From positions 62,001-126,000 of the forward strand of contig NZ_JBDPZD010000002.1 in the NCBI RefSeq assembly GCF_039872745.1: a stretch of DNA of 64,000 bases, read 5' to 3'. This document shows positions 17,983-28,358 of this stretch, piece after piece (positions within the stretch are counted from its first letter, which is position 1; every line of letters begins with the position of its first letter). The DNA is from Pelomonas paludis. GTDB taxonomy: Bacteria; Pseudomonadota; Gammaproteobacteria; Burkholderiales; Burkholderiaceae_C. The position numbers and the translations under genes are program-made. The notes below the pieces were generated by a model. The model was not told where the DNA came from and searched no databases. It worked only from the letters and a program-made list of their open reading frames with translations.

Positions 17983-19154
17983 GCCGCCTGCTCCACGCCG
18001 GCCGCCGCACGAGCGCCGAGTTGGACGGCCTTGCGGGCATTGCCGGCCCAGGTCAACTGCAGGCGCGAAATGGTGTCGTATGCGCCCTGCCCCAAGCGGC
18101 CGCGCAGCTCATGGTCGTGGGCCAGGCGGGCCAGCGAACGCTCCAGCCCGCTCACATCGCCAGGCTCGAAGAGCAGCGCGTTCTGGTCGTGCGCGAGGAC
18201 CTCGGCGATATTGGGCTGGTTGGGCGCGACGATGGCCTTGCCCAGCGCCAGGTATTCGATCAGCTTGAGGGGCGAGGCATAGGCCACCACAGCGGGCTGC
18301 AGGGCGATGTCGAAGGCGGCCACCAGGGCAGGCACCTGGTCGCGGTGGATGACGCCGGTGAAGCGCACGCGGTCACCCAGCTTGAGTTCAGCCGCCAGGC
18401 GTTCCAGGTCAGGCCGGGCCGGACCGTCGCCCACGATGAGCAGACGGGCATTGGCCGGCGCGCCCTCCCCCGCCATCCAGCGGATCACGCGGTCCATGCC
18501 ATGCCAGTCGCGCACGAAGCCGGTGAAGCCAAGAACCAATGCATCGGGCCAACCCAGCAGCGCCTTGGCGGCGTCGGGGCTGGGGGCGGCCGCAAAGTGC
18601 GATTCGTTGATGCCATTCGGGATGACGACGATGCGCGACTCGGGCACGCCGACGGCGCGCACATGGTCGGCCAGCACGTCCGTCACGGGCAGCACGAAGT
18701 CAGCGCCCCGCCAAGCTTTGGCCTCGGCCCAGCGCGCCAGGCGCGGCAGGCCCAGGCCACCGAACTTGCCACGCTCTTCCGCCAGCGGGGCATTCACTTC
18801 CAGCAGCAAGGGCAACCCGGTCTTGCGCTTCAGCATCAGGCCGGCGAGCAGGAAGAGGTTGTAGCGCTCGTAAATGACGTCGGGCTTGAACTCACGCGCG
18901 GCAGCGGCCAGACGCCGGTAGGCCACCAAGGTATAGGCCAGCTCCAGCAGCTCGTAGACGGCCTTGGGCAGCCGGGCACGCAAACGCGCGACCCAGCCGA
19001 CCTCGGCGCCCATCTGGCCGCTGGGCTCGTCGTGACCGCCGGGCGCGACGACGCGCACCTCATGGCCCTGCTCGCGCAGCGCCGTGATCATCTCTTCGAT
19101 GTGGACCGCCTGGCCGTCCTTGGAGGCCGTGCGGTGGTGGTAGAGGATCCTCAT
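17979..19154 (-). CDS. Glycosyltransferase family 4
   Basis: A 391-residue GT-B glycosyltransferase. It opens with MRILYHHRTASKDGQAVH, has LPVTDVLADHVRA and IPNGIN in the middle, and YASPLKLIEYLALGKAIV as the donor-binding motif in the C-terminal domain. ATG 19154 overlaps the stop of the amidotransferase gene; a longer in-frame reading to 19238 only runs into that gene. GT4 enzymes with this N-terminus are common beside the XrtA amidotransferase. It is predicted to be cytoplasmic and to assemble the repeat unit. Confidence 0.87.
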   Translation of the reverse strand: MRILYHHRTASKDGQAVHIEEMITALREQGHEVRVVAPGGHDEPSGQMGAEVGWVARLRARLPKAVYELLELAYTLVAYRRLAAAAREFKPDVIYERYNLFLLAGLMLKRKTGLPLLLEVNAPLAEERGKFGGLGLPRLARWAEAKAWRGADFVLPVTDVLADHVRAVGVPESRIVVIPNGINESHFAAAPSPDAAKALLGWPDALVLGFTGFVRDWHGMDRVIRWMAGEGAPANARLLIVGDGPARPDLERLAAELKLGDRVRFTGVIHRDQVPALVAAFDIALQPAVVAYASPLKLIEYLALGKAIVAPNQPNIAEVLAHDQNALLFEPGDVSGLERSLARLAHDHELRGRLGQGAYDTISRLQLTWAGNARKAVQLGARAAAGVEQAA

Positions 19155-21082
19155 GCCGCACGCTGACCATTGACGCGCTCGCTGCTGGCGCCCAGGCCGG
19201 CGTTGCGCAGGAAAGCGTCGAACATCAGCAGCACCCACAGGGGCTGAGAGTGGTCCAGGGCACCGCGCTCGTGCTGGTCCAGCATGCGGGCGATGGTCGA
19301 GGGCTCGAACCAGCCCGTCTGGGCCAGCGCGCCGCGTTGCAGCGCATTGCGCGTGGCCTCGCGCAGGGGGCCGCGCAGCCAGCGCGCCAGAGGTACAGAG
19401 AAGCCCATCTTGGGCCGGTACAGCACGTCATGCGGGAGCATGGGCTCCATCGCCTTCTTGAAGAAGTACTTGCCCTCCTGGCCGCGCAGCTTGAGGCTGG
19501 ACGGGAGCGTGGCCGACCACTCGACGAGCGGGTGGTCCATCAGGGGCTCGCGCACCTCCAGCGAGTGCGCCATGCTGGCGCGGTCCACCTTGGTGTTGAT
19601 GTCGCCCGGCAGGTAGGTGTGCAGGTCGATGTACTGGATCAGGGCCAGCGGGTCGTCCGTGCCGGCGCGGCGCGCGTGGTCGTGGAAGATCTCGATGGCG
19701 TTCCAGCCCTGCAGCTCGCGCTTGAGCTTGCTGCTGAAGAGCTGCTCGCGCATGGGGTCACGCACCAGGCCCATGGTGTTGAAGTAGGCGTCCACCGAGC
19801 TGCGCGCAATGGCCTGGAAGGTGGTCTTGGCGCGGAAGACGCGCGGTGCCCAGTCAGCCTTGGGGTAGAGCTTGGCGAGCGGGCCGAACACACCGCGCCG
19901 CACGGCGAGCGGGAAGGCGCTGCGCATGCGCTCTTCCATCATGTGCATCTTGTAGCGGCGGTAGCCGCCGAAGGTCTCGTCGCCGCCGTCGCCGCTCAGT
20001 GCGACCGTCACATGCTTGCGGGCCAGTTCGCAGACGCGGTAGGTCGGGATGGCGGACGAGTCGGCATAGGGCTCGTCGTAGAGGTGGGCCAGGGTGTCGA
20101 CCAGACCGAAGTCATCGCTGCCGACGACCTCGACGCGGTGGTTGGTCTTGTACCGGTCGGCCACCATCTTGGCGAACTCGGTCTCGTTGAACTTGGGGTC
20201 GTCGAAACCGATGGAGCAGGTGTTGACGGGCTGTGAATCCAGCTGCGCCATGGCCGCCACGACGGCGCTGGAATCGACACCGCCAGAGAGAAAAGCGCCC
20301 AGCGGCACTTCGGCCTTGAGGCGCAGCTTGACGGACTCGCTCAGGCGCCGGCGCATCTCCTCGGCCGCTTCGACCTCATCGATCTTGGCGTCGAGCGTGA
20401 ACTTGACGTCCCAGTAGCGCTGGGGCTCGCCCACCGGCTGTCCACGCTTGACGAGCAGGCGGTGCCCGGGCGCGAGCTTCTTGGCGTGCTTGTAGATGGT
20501 CCAGGGGTCGGGCACATAGCCGAGAGCGAAATAGGCCTCGATGGCGCGCGGGTCGATCTCCTGGCGCAGGCCGCCATGGGCGACGATGCTCTTGAGCTCG
20601 GAGCCAAAGAGCAGCCAGCCGTCCTCGGTGACAGCGTAGTGCAGAGGCTTGACGCCCATCCGGTCGCGGGCCATGAAGAGGCAGTCACGGCGGCGGTCAT
20701 GGACCATGAAGGCGAACATGCCGCGCAGGTGGTGCACGCAGTCCTCGCCCCAATGCTCCCAGGCGCGGACGATGGCTTCGGAGTCGCTCTTGGTGCGGAA
20801 CACGTAGCCGTGGCCGCGCAGCTCGTCCATCAATTCGAGGTAGTTGTAGACCTCGCCGTTGAAGACCAGCGCAACCGTCTTGTCGTCATTGAAGATGGGC
20901 TGCTGCCCGGTGGCGATGTCGATCACCGACAGGCGGCGGTGGCCAAAGCCCACGCCGGGCTCGATGTGCAGATCGCCTTCGTCGGGGCCGCGGTGGTGCT
21001 GCGACTCGTTCATGCGATGCAGGCGTTCGCGCTCGGGCGTCCGTTGCTCGCGAATGTCAAACACACCAGTGATGCCGCACAT
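19151..21082 (-). CDS. Asparagine synthase-type amidotransferase, exosortase A-associated
   Basis: A 643-residue full-length class II amidotransferase. It begins MCGITGVFD, so Cys2 is the glutaminase nucleophile, and DRMGVKPLHY lies near residues 117-126. The synthetase domain has the ATP-pyrophosphatase loop (FLSGGVDSS) and the late KMGFSVPLARWLRG motif. It matches the amidotransferase family that accompanies exosortase A, thought to amidate a uronic acid or similar group of the EPS; the product is unproven. A UDP-sugar dehydrogenase gene in the same run could supply a uronate. It is the first gene after a 127-base gap (21083-21209), so a promoter may lie there, although none is evident. Confidence 0.9.
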   Translation of the reverse strand: MCGITGVFDIREQRTPERERLHRMNESQHHRGPDEGDLHIEPGVGFGHRRLSVIDIATGQQPIFNDDKTVALVFNGEVYNYLELMDELRGHGYVFRTKSDSEAIVRAWEHWGEDCVHHLRGMFAFMVHDRRRDCLFMARDRMGVKPLHYAVTEDGWLLFGSELKSIVAHGGLRQEIDPRAIEAYFALGYVPDPWTIYKHAKKLAPGHRLLVKRGQPVGEPQRYWDVKFTLDAKIDEVEAAEEMRRRLSESVKLRLKAEVPLGAFLSGGVDSSAVVAAMAQLDSQPVNTCSIGFDDPKFNETEFAKMVADRYKTNHRVEVVGSDDFGLVDTLAHLYDEPYADSSAIPTYRVCELARKHVTVALSGDGGDETFGGYRRYKMHMMEERMRSAFPLAVRRGVFGPLAKLYPKADWAPRVFRAKTTFQAIARSSVDAYFNTMGLVRDPMREQLFSSKLKRELQGWNAIEIFHDHARRAGTDDPLALIQYIDLHTYLPGDINTKVDRASMAHSLEVREPLMDHPLVEWSATLPSSLKLRGQEGKYFFKKAMEPMLPHDVLYRPKMGFSVPLARWLRGPLREATRNALQRGALAQTGWFEPSTIARMLDQHERGALDHSQPLWVLLMFDAFLRNAGLGASSERVNGQRAA

Positions 21083-21209
21083 GCCCTAGGCCCGCCTCAG
21101 TCCTGCTGCTCGGAAGCGACCAGACCTGGCCGCAGCGAAACATGAATTCTCACCGAGCCATCCCACCGCTCCGCTCAGGAATGAGCGCTCGCGTGATCTT
21201 GACCACGAC

Positions 21210-22354
21210 CTATCCCCCGCTCGAGGGGGCCGCACCCGCATAGAGCGCTGCGTAGGCCTTCATCATGCCCGTGAGACTGAAGCGCTCGCGGGCCCGCACC
21301 AGGGCGGTCTGGGCCAGCCCAGCGCGGCGCGACGGGTCCTGCACCAGTGAGGCCAAGGCCCGGGCCAGCGCCTCGCTGTCACAGGAGGGCACAAGCAGGC
21401 CGTGCCGGCCGTCTTCGATCAGCTCGCCATTGCCGCCCACCGCCGTGGCCACGGGCGCGCACCCACTGGCCATGGCCTCCAGCAAGGTGTTGCTGATGCC
21501 CTCGGCCTGCGAGGGCAGCGCAAAGATGTCGAACTGCGGCAGCAGCTGCGCCACGTCGCTGCGGTCGCCTGGCAGCCAGGCCTGTTCGGCGGCACCGGCA
21601 GCCTGCAACTGGGCCAGTGCCTCGGCGTGCAAAGGGCCTCCGCCCAGCATCGCAAGCCGCAGGCGTGGCCAGTCAGCCGGGCACAAGTCGCGCAGGCGCA
21701 GGAAGGCGGCGACCAGGTTGAGCGGATCCTTGACGGCCTGCATGCGGCCCACGGCGCCGATCACCAGGTGTGTTTGCCGGTCAAAGGGCCAGGCCGCTGG
21801 GGCTGGCGTGTCTGGCGTGAACCGCGCCACGTCCACGCCATTGCAAATGCGCCGCACATGCGCGCCGGGCAGGCCCACGGCATCGGTCAGGTAGACCTCG
21901 ATGGCCTGCGACAGCGCGACGAACTCATGCGCCGCCAAGCCATAGATGCGCCGGAGCTTCTGGTTGCGGCGGTTCACGCCGCCCAGGTCGTCAACATCCC
22001 AGCCGTGCTCGCTGTGGATGCGCAGCGGCACGCGGGCCAGCATGGCCGGGATCTGGAACTCCATCGCCCCCAGGTTGCGCGTGTGCACCACCGCCGGGCG
22101 CAGCTCGCGCAGCAGACGGTAGACCTTGGGGTAGAGCCACAGCCCCTGCCCTGGCGGCTTGTTGAGCGAGAAGAACTGGGTACCCGGCGCCTTGACCCGC
22201 TCCTTGAAAGCGGTGATCTGCGTGACCGCGACCACAGCATGGCGATACTGGTCCAGGTGGTTGATGACGTTGACGACCCCGTTCTCGAGGCCGCCGGTGT
22301 CAAAGCGGTGCAGCAGATGGACGACCAGGGGGCGGTCGTCCCGCACGGCGGCGC

Positions 22355-22367
<13 letters not shown>
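21210..22367 (-). CDS. Sugar transferase, PEP-CTERM/EpsH1 system type (GT4)
   Basis: A 385-residue GT-B enzyme matching the second of two sugar-transferase families tied to the exosortase A system. Its landmarks are VVHLLHRFDTGGLENGVVN at the start, then VHTRNLGAMEFQ and HSEHGWDV. The C-terminal domain has the donor motif SQAEGISNTLLEAMASG. It overlaps the start region of the dehydrogenase gene upstream by 13 bases. The last codons lie over a CCCCCGCTCGAGGGGG-like palindrome at 21214-21229. It would be a cytoplasmic enzyme of repeat-unit assembly. Confidence 0.9.
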
Positions 22368-23641
<1,274 letters not shown>

Positions 23642-23676
23642 CTTTCGTCCTTCCAATCTTGTCGCTGTTCGGAGGC

Positions 23677-25218
23677 TCAGGGATGGCCGCCTGCCTGCAT
23701 GCTGCGCATCCAGGACTCTAGGGCAGGCCAGTTCTCGGCCACAAATCGCTGCAGTGCCTCGTCTTCCGCCCCATTGACACCCTTGTCGGCATAGAGGATC
23801 AAGACGGCGGCATCATCGTGCTGCCCACGCAGCCGAGCCAGGGCGTTCAAGGCTGTGACCTTCCAGCCATCGACGTAGGCGCCGCCATCGGCCCAGAACG
23901 TCTGCCAGGCCCGCAGACGGCGGGCGCGCAATTCACCCAAGGCTTCTGCACGCAATTCGCCGCGCACGACCTGGATCGGTGCCGTGCCTGCCATCACGTC
24001 GACACGGGAGACAGAACCCGTCGGGATCCAGTGCTTGTCGCCATCGGCGGCCAGGCCATTGGCCGAAGACACCAGCTTGCTGGCCTGTGACTGCTGGCGA
24101 TAGTAGGCCACGTAGAAACCAACCGGCTCGGCCCCATCGCGGCGGAACTGGCCGCTCAGCTGCGCGGTCGGGGCGCGGTAGCCGGGCCGCCAATCGGACA
24201 GCGGCTCGGCCTGCCAGGTCCAGCCCTGCAGCGCGGGTGCCGTCAGCGGCGGCACGGCGGGCATCGGCTGCGTGGCCTTTGCCAGCCAAGCCACGGGCAG
24301 GGCCATCAGGCCAGCCGCCAGCGCCACTCCGGCCAGCAGCGGCGCGGCAGCCGCCGAGGGCAGATCGGCCCCCGGGGCCACACCCGACGCAGGCAATGGA
24401 TCGGGATCGGCCCAGCGCATGCCGATGGTGAACATCACGATCATGACCAGGCCAAAGAACACCCAGCCGTAGACGATGTGGTCCACGCCAGTGGCCAATT
24501 CGTTGCCGGACAAGTGCCCGATCATGACGATCATGTAGGCGCGCAACCAGTTCGCAATCAGCGGCGTCAGCACCGCGACGCCCATGAAGAGCAAGCGCTT
24601 CTTCATCGACTGATAGTTGAGGTAGCCAAACAGCGTCCCCACCATCACCGAAGCCAGCAGGTAGCGGATGCCGCTGCAAGCCTCGATCACCGACCACGCA
24701 CCCGACGGGATGATGAAGTGCAGGCCCTCACGGTAGACCGGCACGCCGGTGGCGCGCAGGGCCATGACCGTGAAGTCGGCCGTGCGCTCCATCAGCAGCG
24801 GGGTGAGGAAGTCCCCAAAGGGCACGGCAAACAGCAGGAAGACCAGCGGGAAGCTCAGGAAGTTGCCGACCTGCGAGCCCAGGATGAGGGGCACGCTCGC
24901 CAGCAACAGGAAGGCAAAACCGAACTGGGTGGCTGCGTTGGAAGCGACCAGGCTGCCCACCAGCCACAGCGCCCCGGCGGGAATCAGGGCCGCCAACCAA
25001 CGCAAGTCGGGGCGCGGCTTCATGGTCGCAAGCTGCGCGCGCTTGGTCCAGACCAGCCAGGCCGCGATGGGCGGCACCACGTAGGCGTGGGCAAAGGTGT
25101 CGGAGCGCTCCCAGATGGCGACGATCGAAACGGCCGTGCCCCAGTAGAGGCCAAACAGGCAGGCCCAAGCCGCAGCCAGAGCGAGCAACGGCCAGCGCCA
25201 GGCGGGTTCAAGTCTCAT
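23677..25218 (-). CDS. xrtA: Exosortase A fused to EpsI domain
   Basis: A 513-residue inner-membrane protein. Residues 1-280 or so are exosortase A: about eight membrane helices, the catalytic Cys in VIEACSGIRYLLAS, the Arg in ANWLRAYMIVMIGH and the His in GVDHIVYGW. Exosortases recognise C-terminal PEP-CTERM signals, cleave them and pass the protein on to the surface. The C-terminal 210 residues are an EpsI-type periplasmic domain (GWTWQAEPL to the end), which is often fused to XrtA. Its likely substrate is the PEP-CTERM protein encoded at 39752-40576. The ATG overlaps the upstream sugar-transferase stop by four bases. Confidence 0.95.
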   Translation of the reverse strand: MRLEPAWRWPLLALAAAWACLFGLYWGTAVSIVAIWERSDTFAHAYVVPPIAAWLVWTKRAQLATMKPRPDLRWLAALIPAGALWLVGSLVASNAATQFGFAFLLLASVPLILGSQVGNFLSFPLVFLLFAVPFGDFLTPLLMERTADFTVMALRATGVPVYREGLHFIIPSGAWSVIEACSGIRYLLASVMVGTLFGYLNYQSMKKRLLFMGVAVLTPLIANWLRAYMIVMIGHLSGNELATGVDHIVYGWVFFGLVMIVMFTIGMRWADPDPLPASGVAPGADLPSAAAAPLLAGVALAAGLMALPVAWLAKATQPMPAVPPLTAPALQGWTWQAEPLSDWRPGYRAPTAQLSGQFRRDGAEPVGFYVAYYRQQSQASKLVSSANGLAADGDKHWIPTGSVSRVDVMAGTAPIQVVRGELRAEALGELRARRLRAWQTFWADGGAYVDGWKVTALNALARLRGQHDDAAVLILYADKGVNGAEDEALQRFVAENWPALESWMRSMQAGGHP

Positions 25219-26411
25219 GCAGCGGCTCCCAGGAATCGATCCAGCCCGGACAGATGCGAGTCCCAGCTGTAGGCATCGAGCACGAACTGGCGGGCACGCG
25301 CGCCTTCACGCACGGCGTCTTGCGGTGCGGCCAGCCACTCCAGCACCGCTTGCACATAGGCCTGGGGCTCCACCGCCGCACGCAGACCGGCCTGGGGCTG
25401 GGTCGAGATGGCGCGCACGCAGCTCTCGGCCGCCACCACGGGCCGGGCCATGGCCATGGCTTCGAGCACTTTGTTCTGGATGCCGCGGGCCAGCCGCAGC
25501 GGGGCGACGATGGCCGCCCCATGCTGCAGATAGGGTCGCACGTCGGGCACGGTGCCCGTCACGACGACGGCCTCGCTGGCCAGGGCCTTGACGGCAGGCG
25601 TCGGCGAGCGGCCCACGATGTAGAAGCGCAAGCCGGGGTGCTGCTGGCGCAGGGCCGGCAGCATGTCCTGCACGAACCAGGTCACGGCATCGACATTGGG
25701 CCAATAGTCCATCGCGCCGGTGAAGACCACCGCCTGCTCACCCGCCGCAAAGGGGCTGGGCCGCGCCGGGTCGGGGCTGAAGTAGTCGGCGTCCACGCCA
25801 TTGCACAGTGCCTCCACCGGGAAGTGGCCACCCGGCGTGAGCTTGCGAAACAGTTCGACCTCGTTGTCGGTGACGAAGAAGCTGCAGGTCGCGCGCTCGG
25901 CGGTGGCGCGCTCAAAGGCCAGCAGCTTGGCACCCTCGCGGCGGTAGAGCCAGGACAGGGGCCAGCGATGTTCGGGCGCGTAGTCGGTCCACTTGGCCGA
26001 GTCCACGTCCACAAAATCCACCAGCACCGGGGCCTTGCCGTCGGGCGCCGCGTACTGGGCCATGGTGGAGCTGAAGACGACGACGGCGTCCACGCCCACC
26101 TCCTGGCGCACGCGGTCCACCCAGGCTTGCAGGCCGGCATCGCGGTAGTAGGGCAAGCTCAGCGCCTCGCCCGTCAGCAGGCCGCGCAGGCTGGCGAGCT
26201 TGGCCGCGCTGGGCTTGAGGCCGGCGGCGTGCACGTCGGCACACAGGCGGCGCACCTCGGGCAGGTGCTGCCAGTCATCCGGGTCATCGACAAAGGTGCC
26301 GAGATAGACCTCATGCTCGCGCGCGAGGTGGCGCAGCAGGTGGTAGGAGCGCACCTTGTCGCCCTTGTTGGGCGGGTAAGGCAGGCGGTGGACGAGCAGG
26401 AGAACCTTCAT
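25215..26411 (-). CDS. Sugar transferase, PEP-CTERM/EpsH1 system type (GT4)
   Basis: A 398-residue GT-B glycosyltransferase of the first exosortase-linked sugar-transferase family. The start MKVLLLVHRLPYPPNKGDKVRSYHL is distinctive; VDFVDVDSAKW lies in the middle and the donor site includes GIQNKVLEAMAMARPVV. It is encoded between the femAB-like gene and xrtA, with four-base overlaps on both sides, an order seen in many XrtA loci. It is predicted to act on the cytoplasmic face during repeat-unit synthesis. Confidence 0.92.
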   Translation of the reverse strand: MKVLLLVHRLPYPPNKGDKVRSYHLLRHLAREHEVYLGTFVDDPDDWQHLPEVRRLCADVHAAGLKPSAAKLASLRGLLTGEALSLPYYRDAGLQAWVDRVRQEVGVDAVVVFSSTMAQYAAPDGKAPVLVDFVDVDSAKWTDYAPEHRWPLSWLYRREGAKLLAFERATAERATCSFFVTDNEVELFRKLTPGGHFPVEALCNGVDADYFSPDPARPSPFAAGEQAVVFTGAMDYWPNVDAVTWFVQDMLPALRQQHPGLRFYIVGRSPTPAVKALASEAVVVTGTVPDVRPYLQHGAAIVAPLRLARGIQNKVLEAMAMARPVVAAESCVRAISTQPQAGLRAAVEPQAYVQAVLEWLAAPQDAVREGARARQFVLDAYSWDSHLSGLDRFLGAAA

Positions 26412-27454
26412 CCCAGGTTCTTGACGATGTGGGGGCCGAGCCAGTTGACGACGGCGCGCGGCAGGCGGCGCCAGGTCTTGATCAGCAGCTGGTACTTGGG
26501 GTTGTTCGGGTTGTTCTGGGGAATGCCGTCACGCTTGAACAGCACGTACTCGTAGGAGAGCGGCTTGGGCTCGAAGCCCCAGTTCTTCTTGAAGGCATAG
26601 GGCCCCGTGCCCTGCTTGCTGCGCCCGTAGTCAAAGACCTTGAGCCCACGCGCGCAAGCGCGGCGCATCAGCTCCCAGTACTTGAAGTCGTTGGCTGCCA
26701 GGTCGCGCGCAGCTTCGTCGTCGCCCGCGTAGTAGGGCAGGCATTCATCGCGGAAGTAGAAGCTCAGCACCGAGGAGAGCAGGCGGCCATCTGGGCCGCA
26801 GACGGTCAGCACTTCAGCGTCGGCCCCGAACTCCTTGAGCAGCGCGGCGAAGTAGCGCTTGGGCATGGCCGGCGTGCCGTGGCGGTGGACGTTGTCGGCA
26901 TAGACCTCGAAGAAGCGATCGACATTGGCATCGATATGGCTGGTGAGCCCGTTCTTCTGCCCCTTGCGCACCATGGCCCGCTGCTTGCGCGGGATGGCGA
27001 GCATATTGGCCTCTTCCTCCGGCAGGATCTCCTTGCGAAAGGTGACGTAGAGGTCTTGCCGGGGCCAGTCCAGGTGGCGCGGCTCCAGGTTGCGGAACTC
27101 GAGGTGCTCGGCGCCTGTGTCCTTGGCCCAGCGGATGGCCTCGGCCTCCAGCGCGGCGACGGCCTCGTCGTTCGACGCTGCGATGCCGCCATAGACACCA
27201 AACGGCAGGCTGGCGACTGAGTGGCCAAAGAGGCGGCTCTTGACTTCCACCAGCGGCAGCACGCCGACGATGTCGCCACCGCTTTCGGCATAGAGGAAAT
27301 GGCCTCGGTGGCCGAACTGCTGTTCGATCACGCGCAACCAGCCGGCCCGGTGGAAGAAGGTCGCGTCGGGCGCCGCGAACACAAAGGCATCCCAGCGGGC
27401 GCAGGCGGCGGCGTCTTGCGCGTCGAGGCGCGCAATGCGGATAGGCGCGTTCAT
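26408..27454 (-). CDS. FemAB-like GNAT-fold protein, XrtA/PEP-CTERM system-associated
   Basis: A 348-residue protein of the FemAB/GNAT superfamily, of the branch tied to exosortase A. It begins IARLDAQDAAACARWDAFV and contains PFGVYGGI, HLEFRNLEPRHLDW and, in the second GNAT fold, DYGRSKQGTGPYAFKKNWGFEP. FemAB proteins transfer aminoacyl groups from tRNA to cell-wall precursors; in this branch the substrate is unknown and may be the EPS or a sorted protein. It lies between the deacetylase and sugar-transferase genes with one- to four-base overlaps. Confidence 0.92.
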   Translation of the reverse strand: MNAPIRIARLDAQDAAACARWDAFVFAAPDATFFHRAGWLRVIEQQFGHRGHFLYAESGGDIVGVLPLVEVKSRLFGHSVASLPFGVYGGIAASNDEAVAALEAEAIRWAKDTGAEHLEFRNLEPRHLDWPRQDLYVTFRKEILPEEEANMLAIPRKQRAMVRKGQKNGLTSHIDANVDRFFEVYADNVHRHGTPAMPKRYFAALLKEFGADAEVLTVCGPDGRLLSSVLSFYFRDECLPYYAGDDEAARDLAANDFKYWELMRRACARGLKVFDYGRSKQGTGPYAFKKNWGFEPKPLSYEYVLFKRDGIPQNNPNNPKYQLLIKTWRRLPRAVVNWLGPHIVKNLG

Positions 27455-28353
27455 CAGCTCTGGACGCCCGTCGCTGCCACAGCGGCGGCCGGCGCGCTGA
27501 GCGTGCGGCCGAGGAAGATCTCGTCCATCCGGCCCCAGGCAAAGTCACGCAGCAGCCGGGCGATGCGCGCCTCGGTGCGCGGCAGGTTCACGTAGTGGCG
27601 GAAGCGTGTCTTGGCGTCGATGCCTTGCACGCGCGGCTGTTCGGGGTCGATCTCCCAGGGGTGGAAGTAGAAGACCGCCGACTCGCCGTCCACGCGGTTG
27701 ACGCGTGAGATCAGCCAATTCGAGATGCCATAAGGCAGCAGCCGGAAGTAACCGCCACCGCTGGACGGCAGATTGCGCGAGCCCATGCGCACGGTGGTGA
27801 CGGGGATCTCCAGCAAGCCCGGGCGCACCTCGTAGGCGAAGCGCGGGGAGTCGGGCATGCCGTAGTGGTCATGGGCGATGGGGTAGACGCTGGACGAGTA
27901 GCGGTGCCCAGTCTCCTGCAGCACGTCAAAGGCCCAGAGGTTGTTCTTGCCGATGGAAAAACTAGGCGCGCGATAGCCGATGACCTCGACCCCGCCCAGG
28001 TCTTCCAGCAGGGCCTTGGCGCGGGTCAGGTCCTGCCGCAGCGCATCGCGGTCCAGGTCGCTGGCGCGCTCGTGCCCGTAGCCATGGCTGGCCAGCTCGT
28101 GCCCCTGGGCGACGATGCTCTTGACCAGTTGCGGGTAGCGCTCCGCGATCCAACCCAGCGTGAAGAAGGTGGCGTGGACCTGGGTGTCGGCCAGCAGTTG
28201 CAGGATGCGGTTGACGTTGCGCTCGACGCGGCACTCGCACGCATCCCAGTCGGCACGGCGGATGTAGGGCGCCATGGCCGAGACCTGGAAGTAATCCTCC
28301 ACGTCGATCGACATGGCATTGCGCAGTCGCGGAGCGGGCTTAGGGTCCAGCAT
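27454..28353 (-). CDS. Polysaccharide deacetylase, XrtA system-associated
   Basis: A 299-residue NodB-fold deacetylase with the family's C-terminal extension. The metal site is built from SIDVEDYFQ near residues 15-23 (the Asp pair) and HELASHGYGHERA (His ligands); the extension includes GGGYFRLLPYG and FYFHPWEIDPEQPR. It would deacetylate aminosugars of the EPS. The ATG at 28353 and the internal ATG at residue 14 (SIDVEDYF) are both possible starts. The gene falls 5 bases after the ATPase gene and abuts the femAB-like gene, the usual order in XrtA loci. Confidence 0.93.
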   Translation of the reverse strand: MLDPKPAPRLRNAMSIDVEDYFQVSAMAPYIRRADWDACECRVERNVNRILQLLADTQVHATFFTLGWIAERYPQLVKSIVAQGHELASHGYGHERASDLDRDALRQDLTRAKALLEDLGGVEVIGYRAPSFSIGKNNLWAFDVLQETGHRYSSSVYPIAHDHYGMPDSPRFAYEVRPGLLEIPVTTVRMGSRNLPSSGGGYFRLLPYGISNWLISRVNRVDGESAVFYFHPWEIDPEQPRVQGIDAKTRFRHYVNLPRTEARIARLLRDFAWGRMDEIFLGRTLSAPAAAVAATGVQS

Positions 28354-28358
28354 GGCTG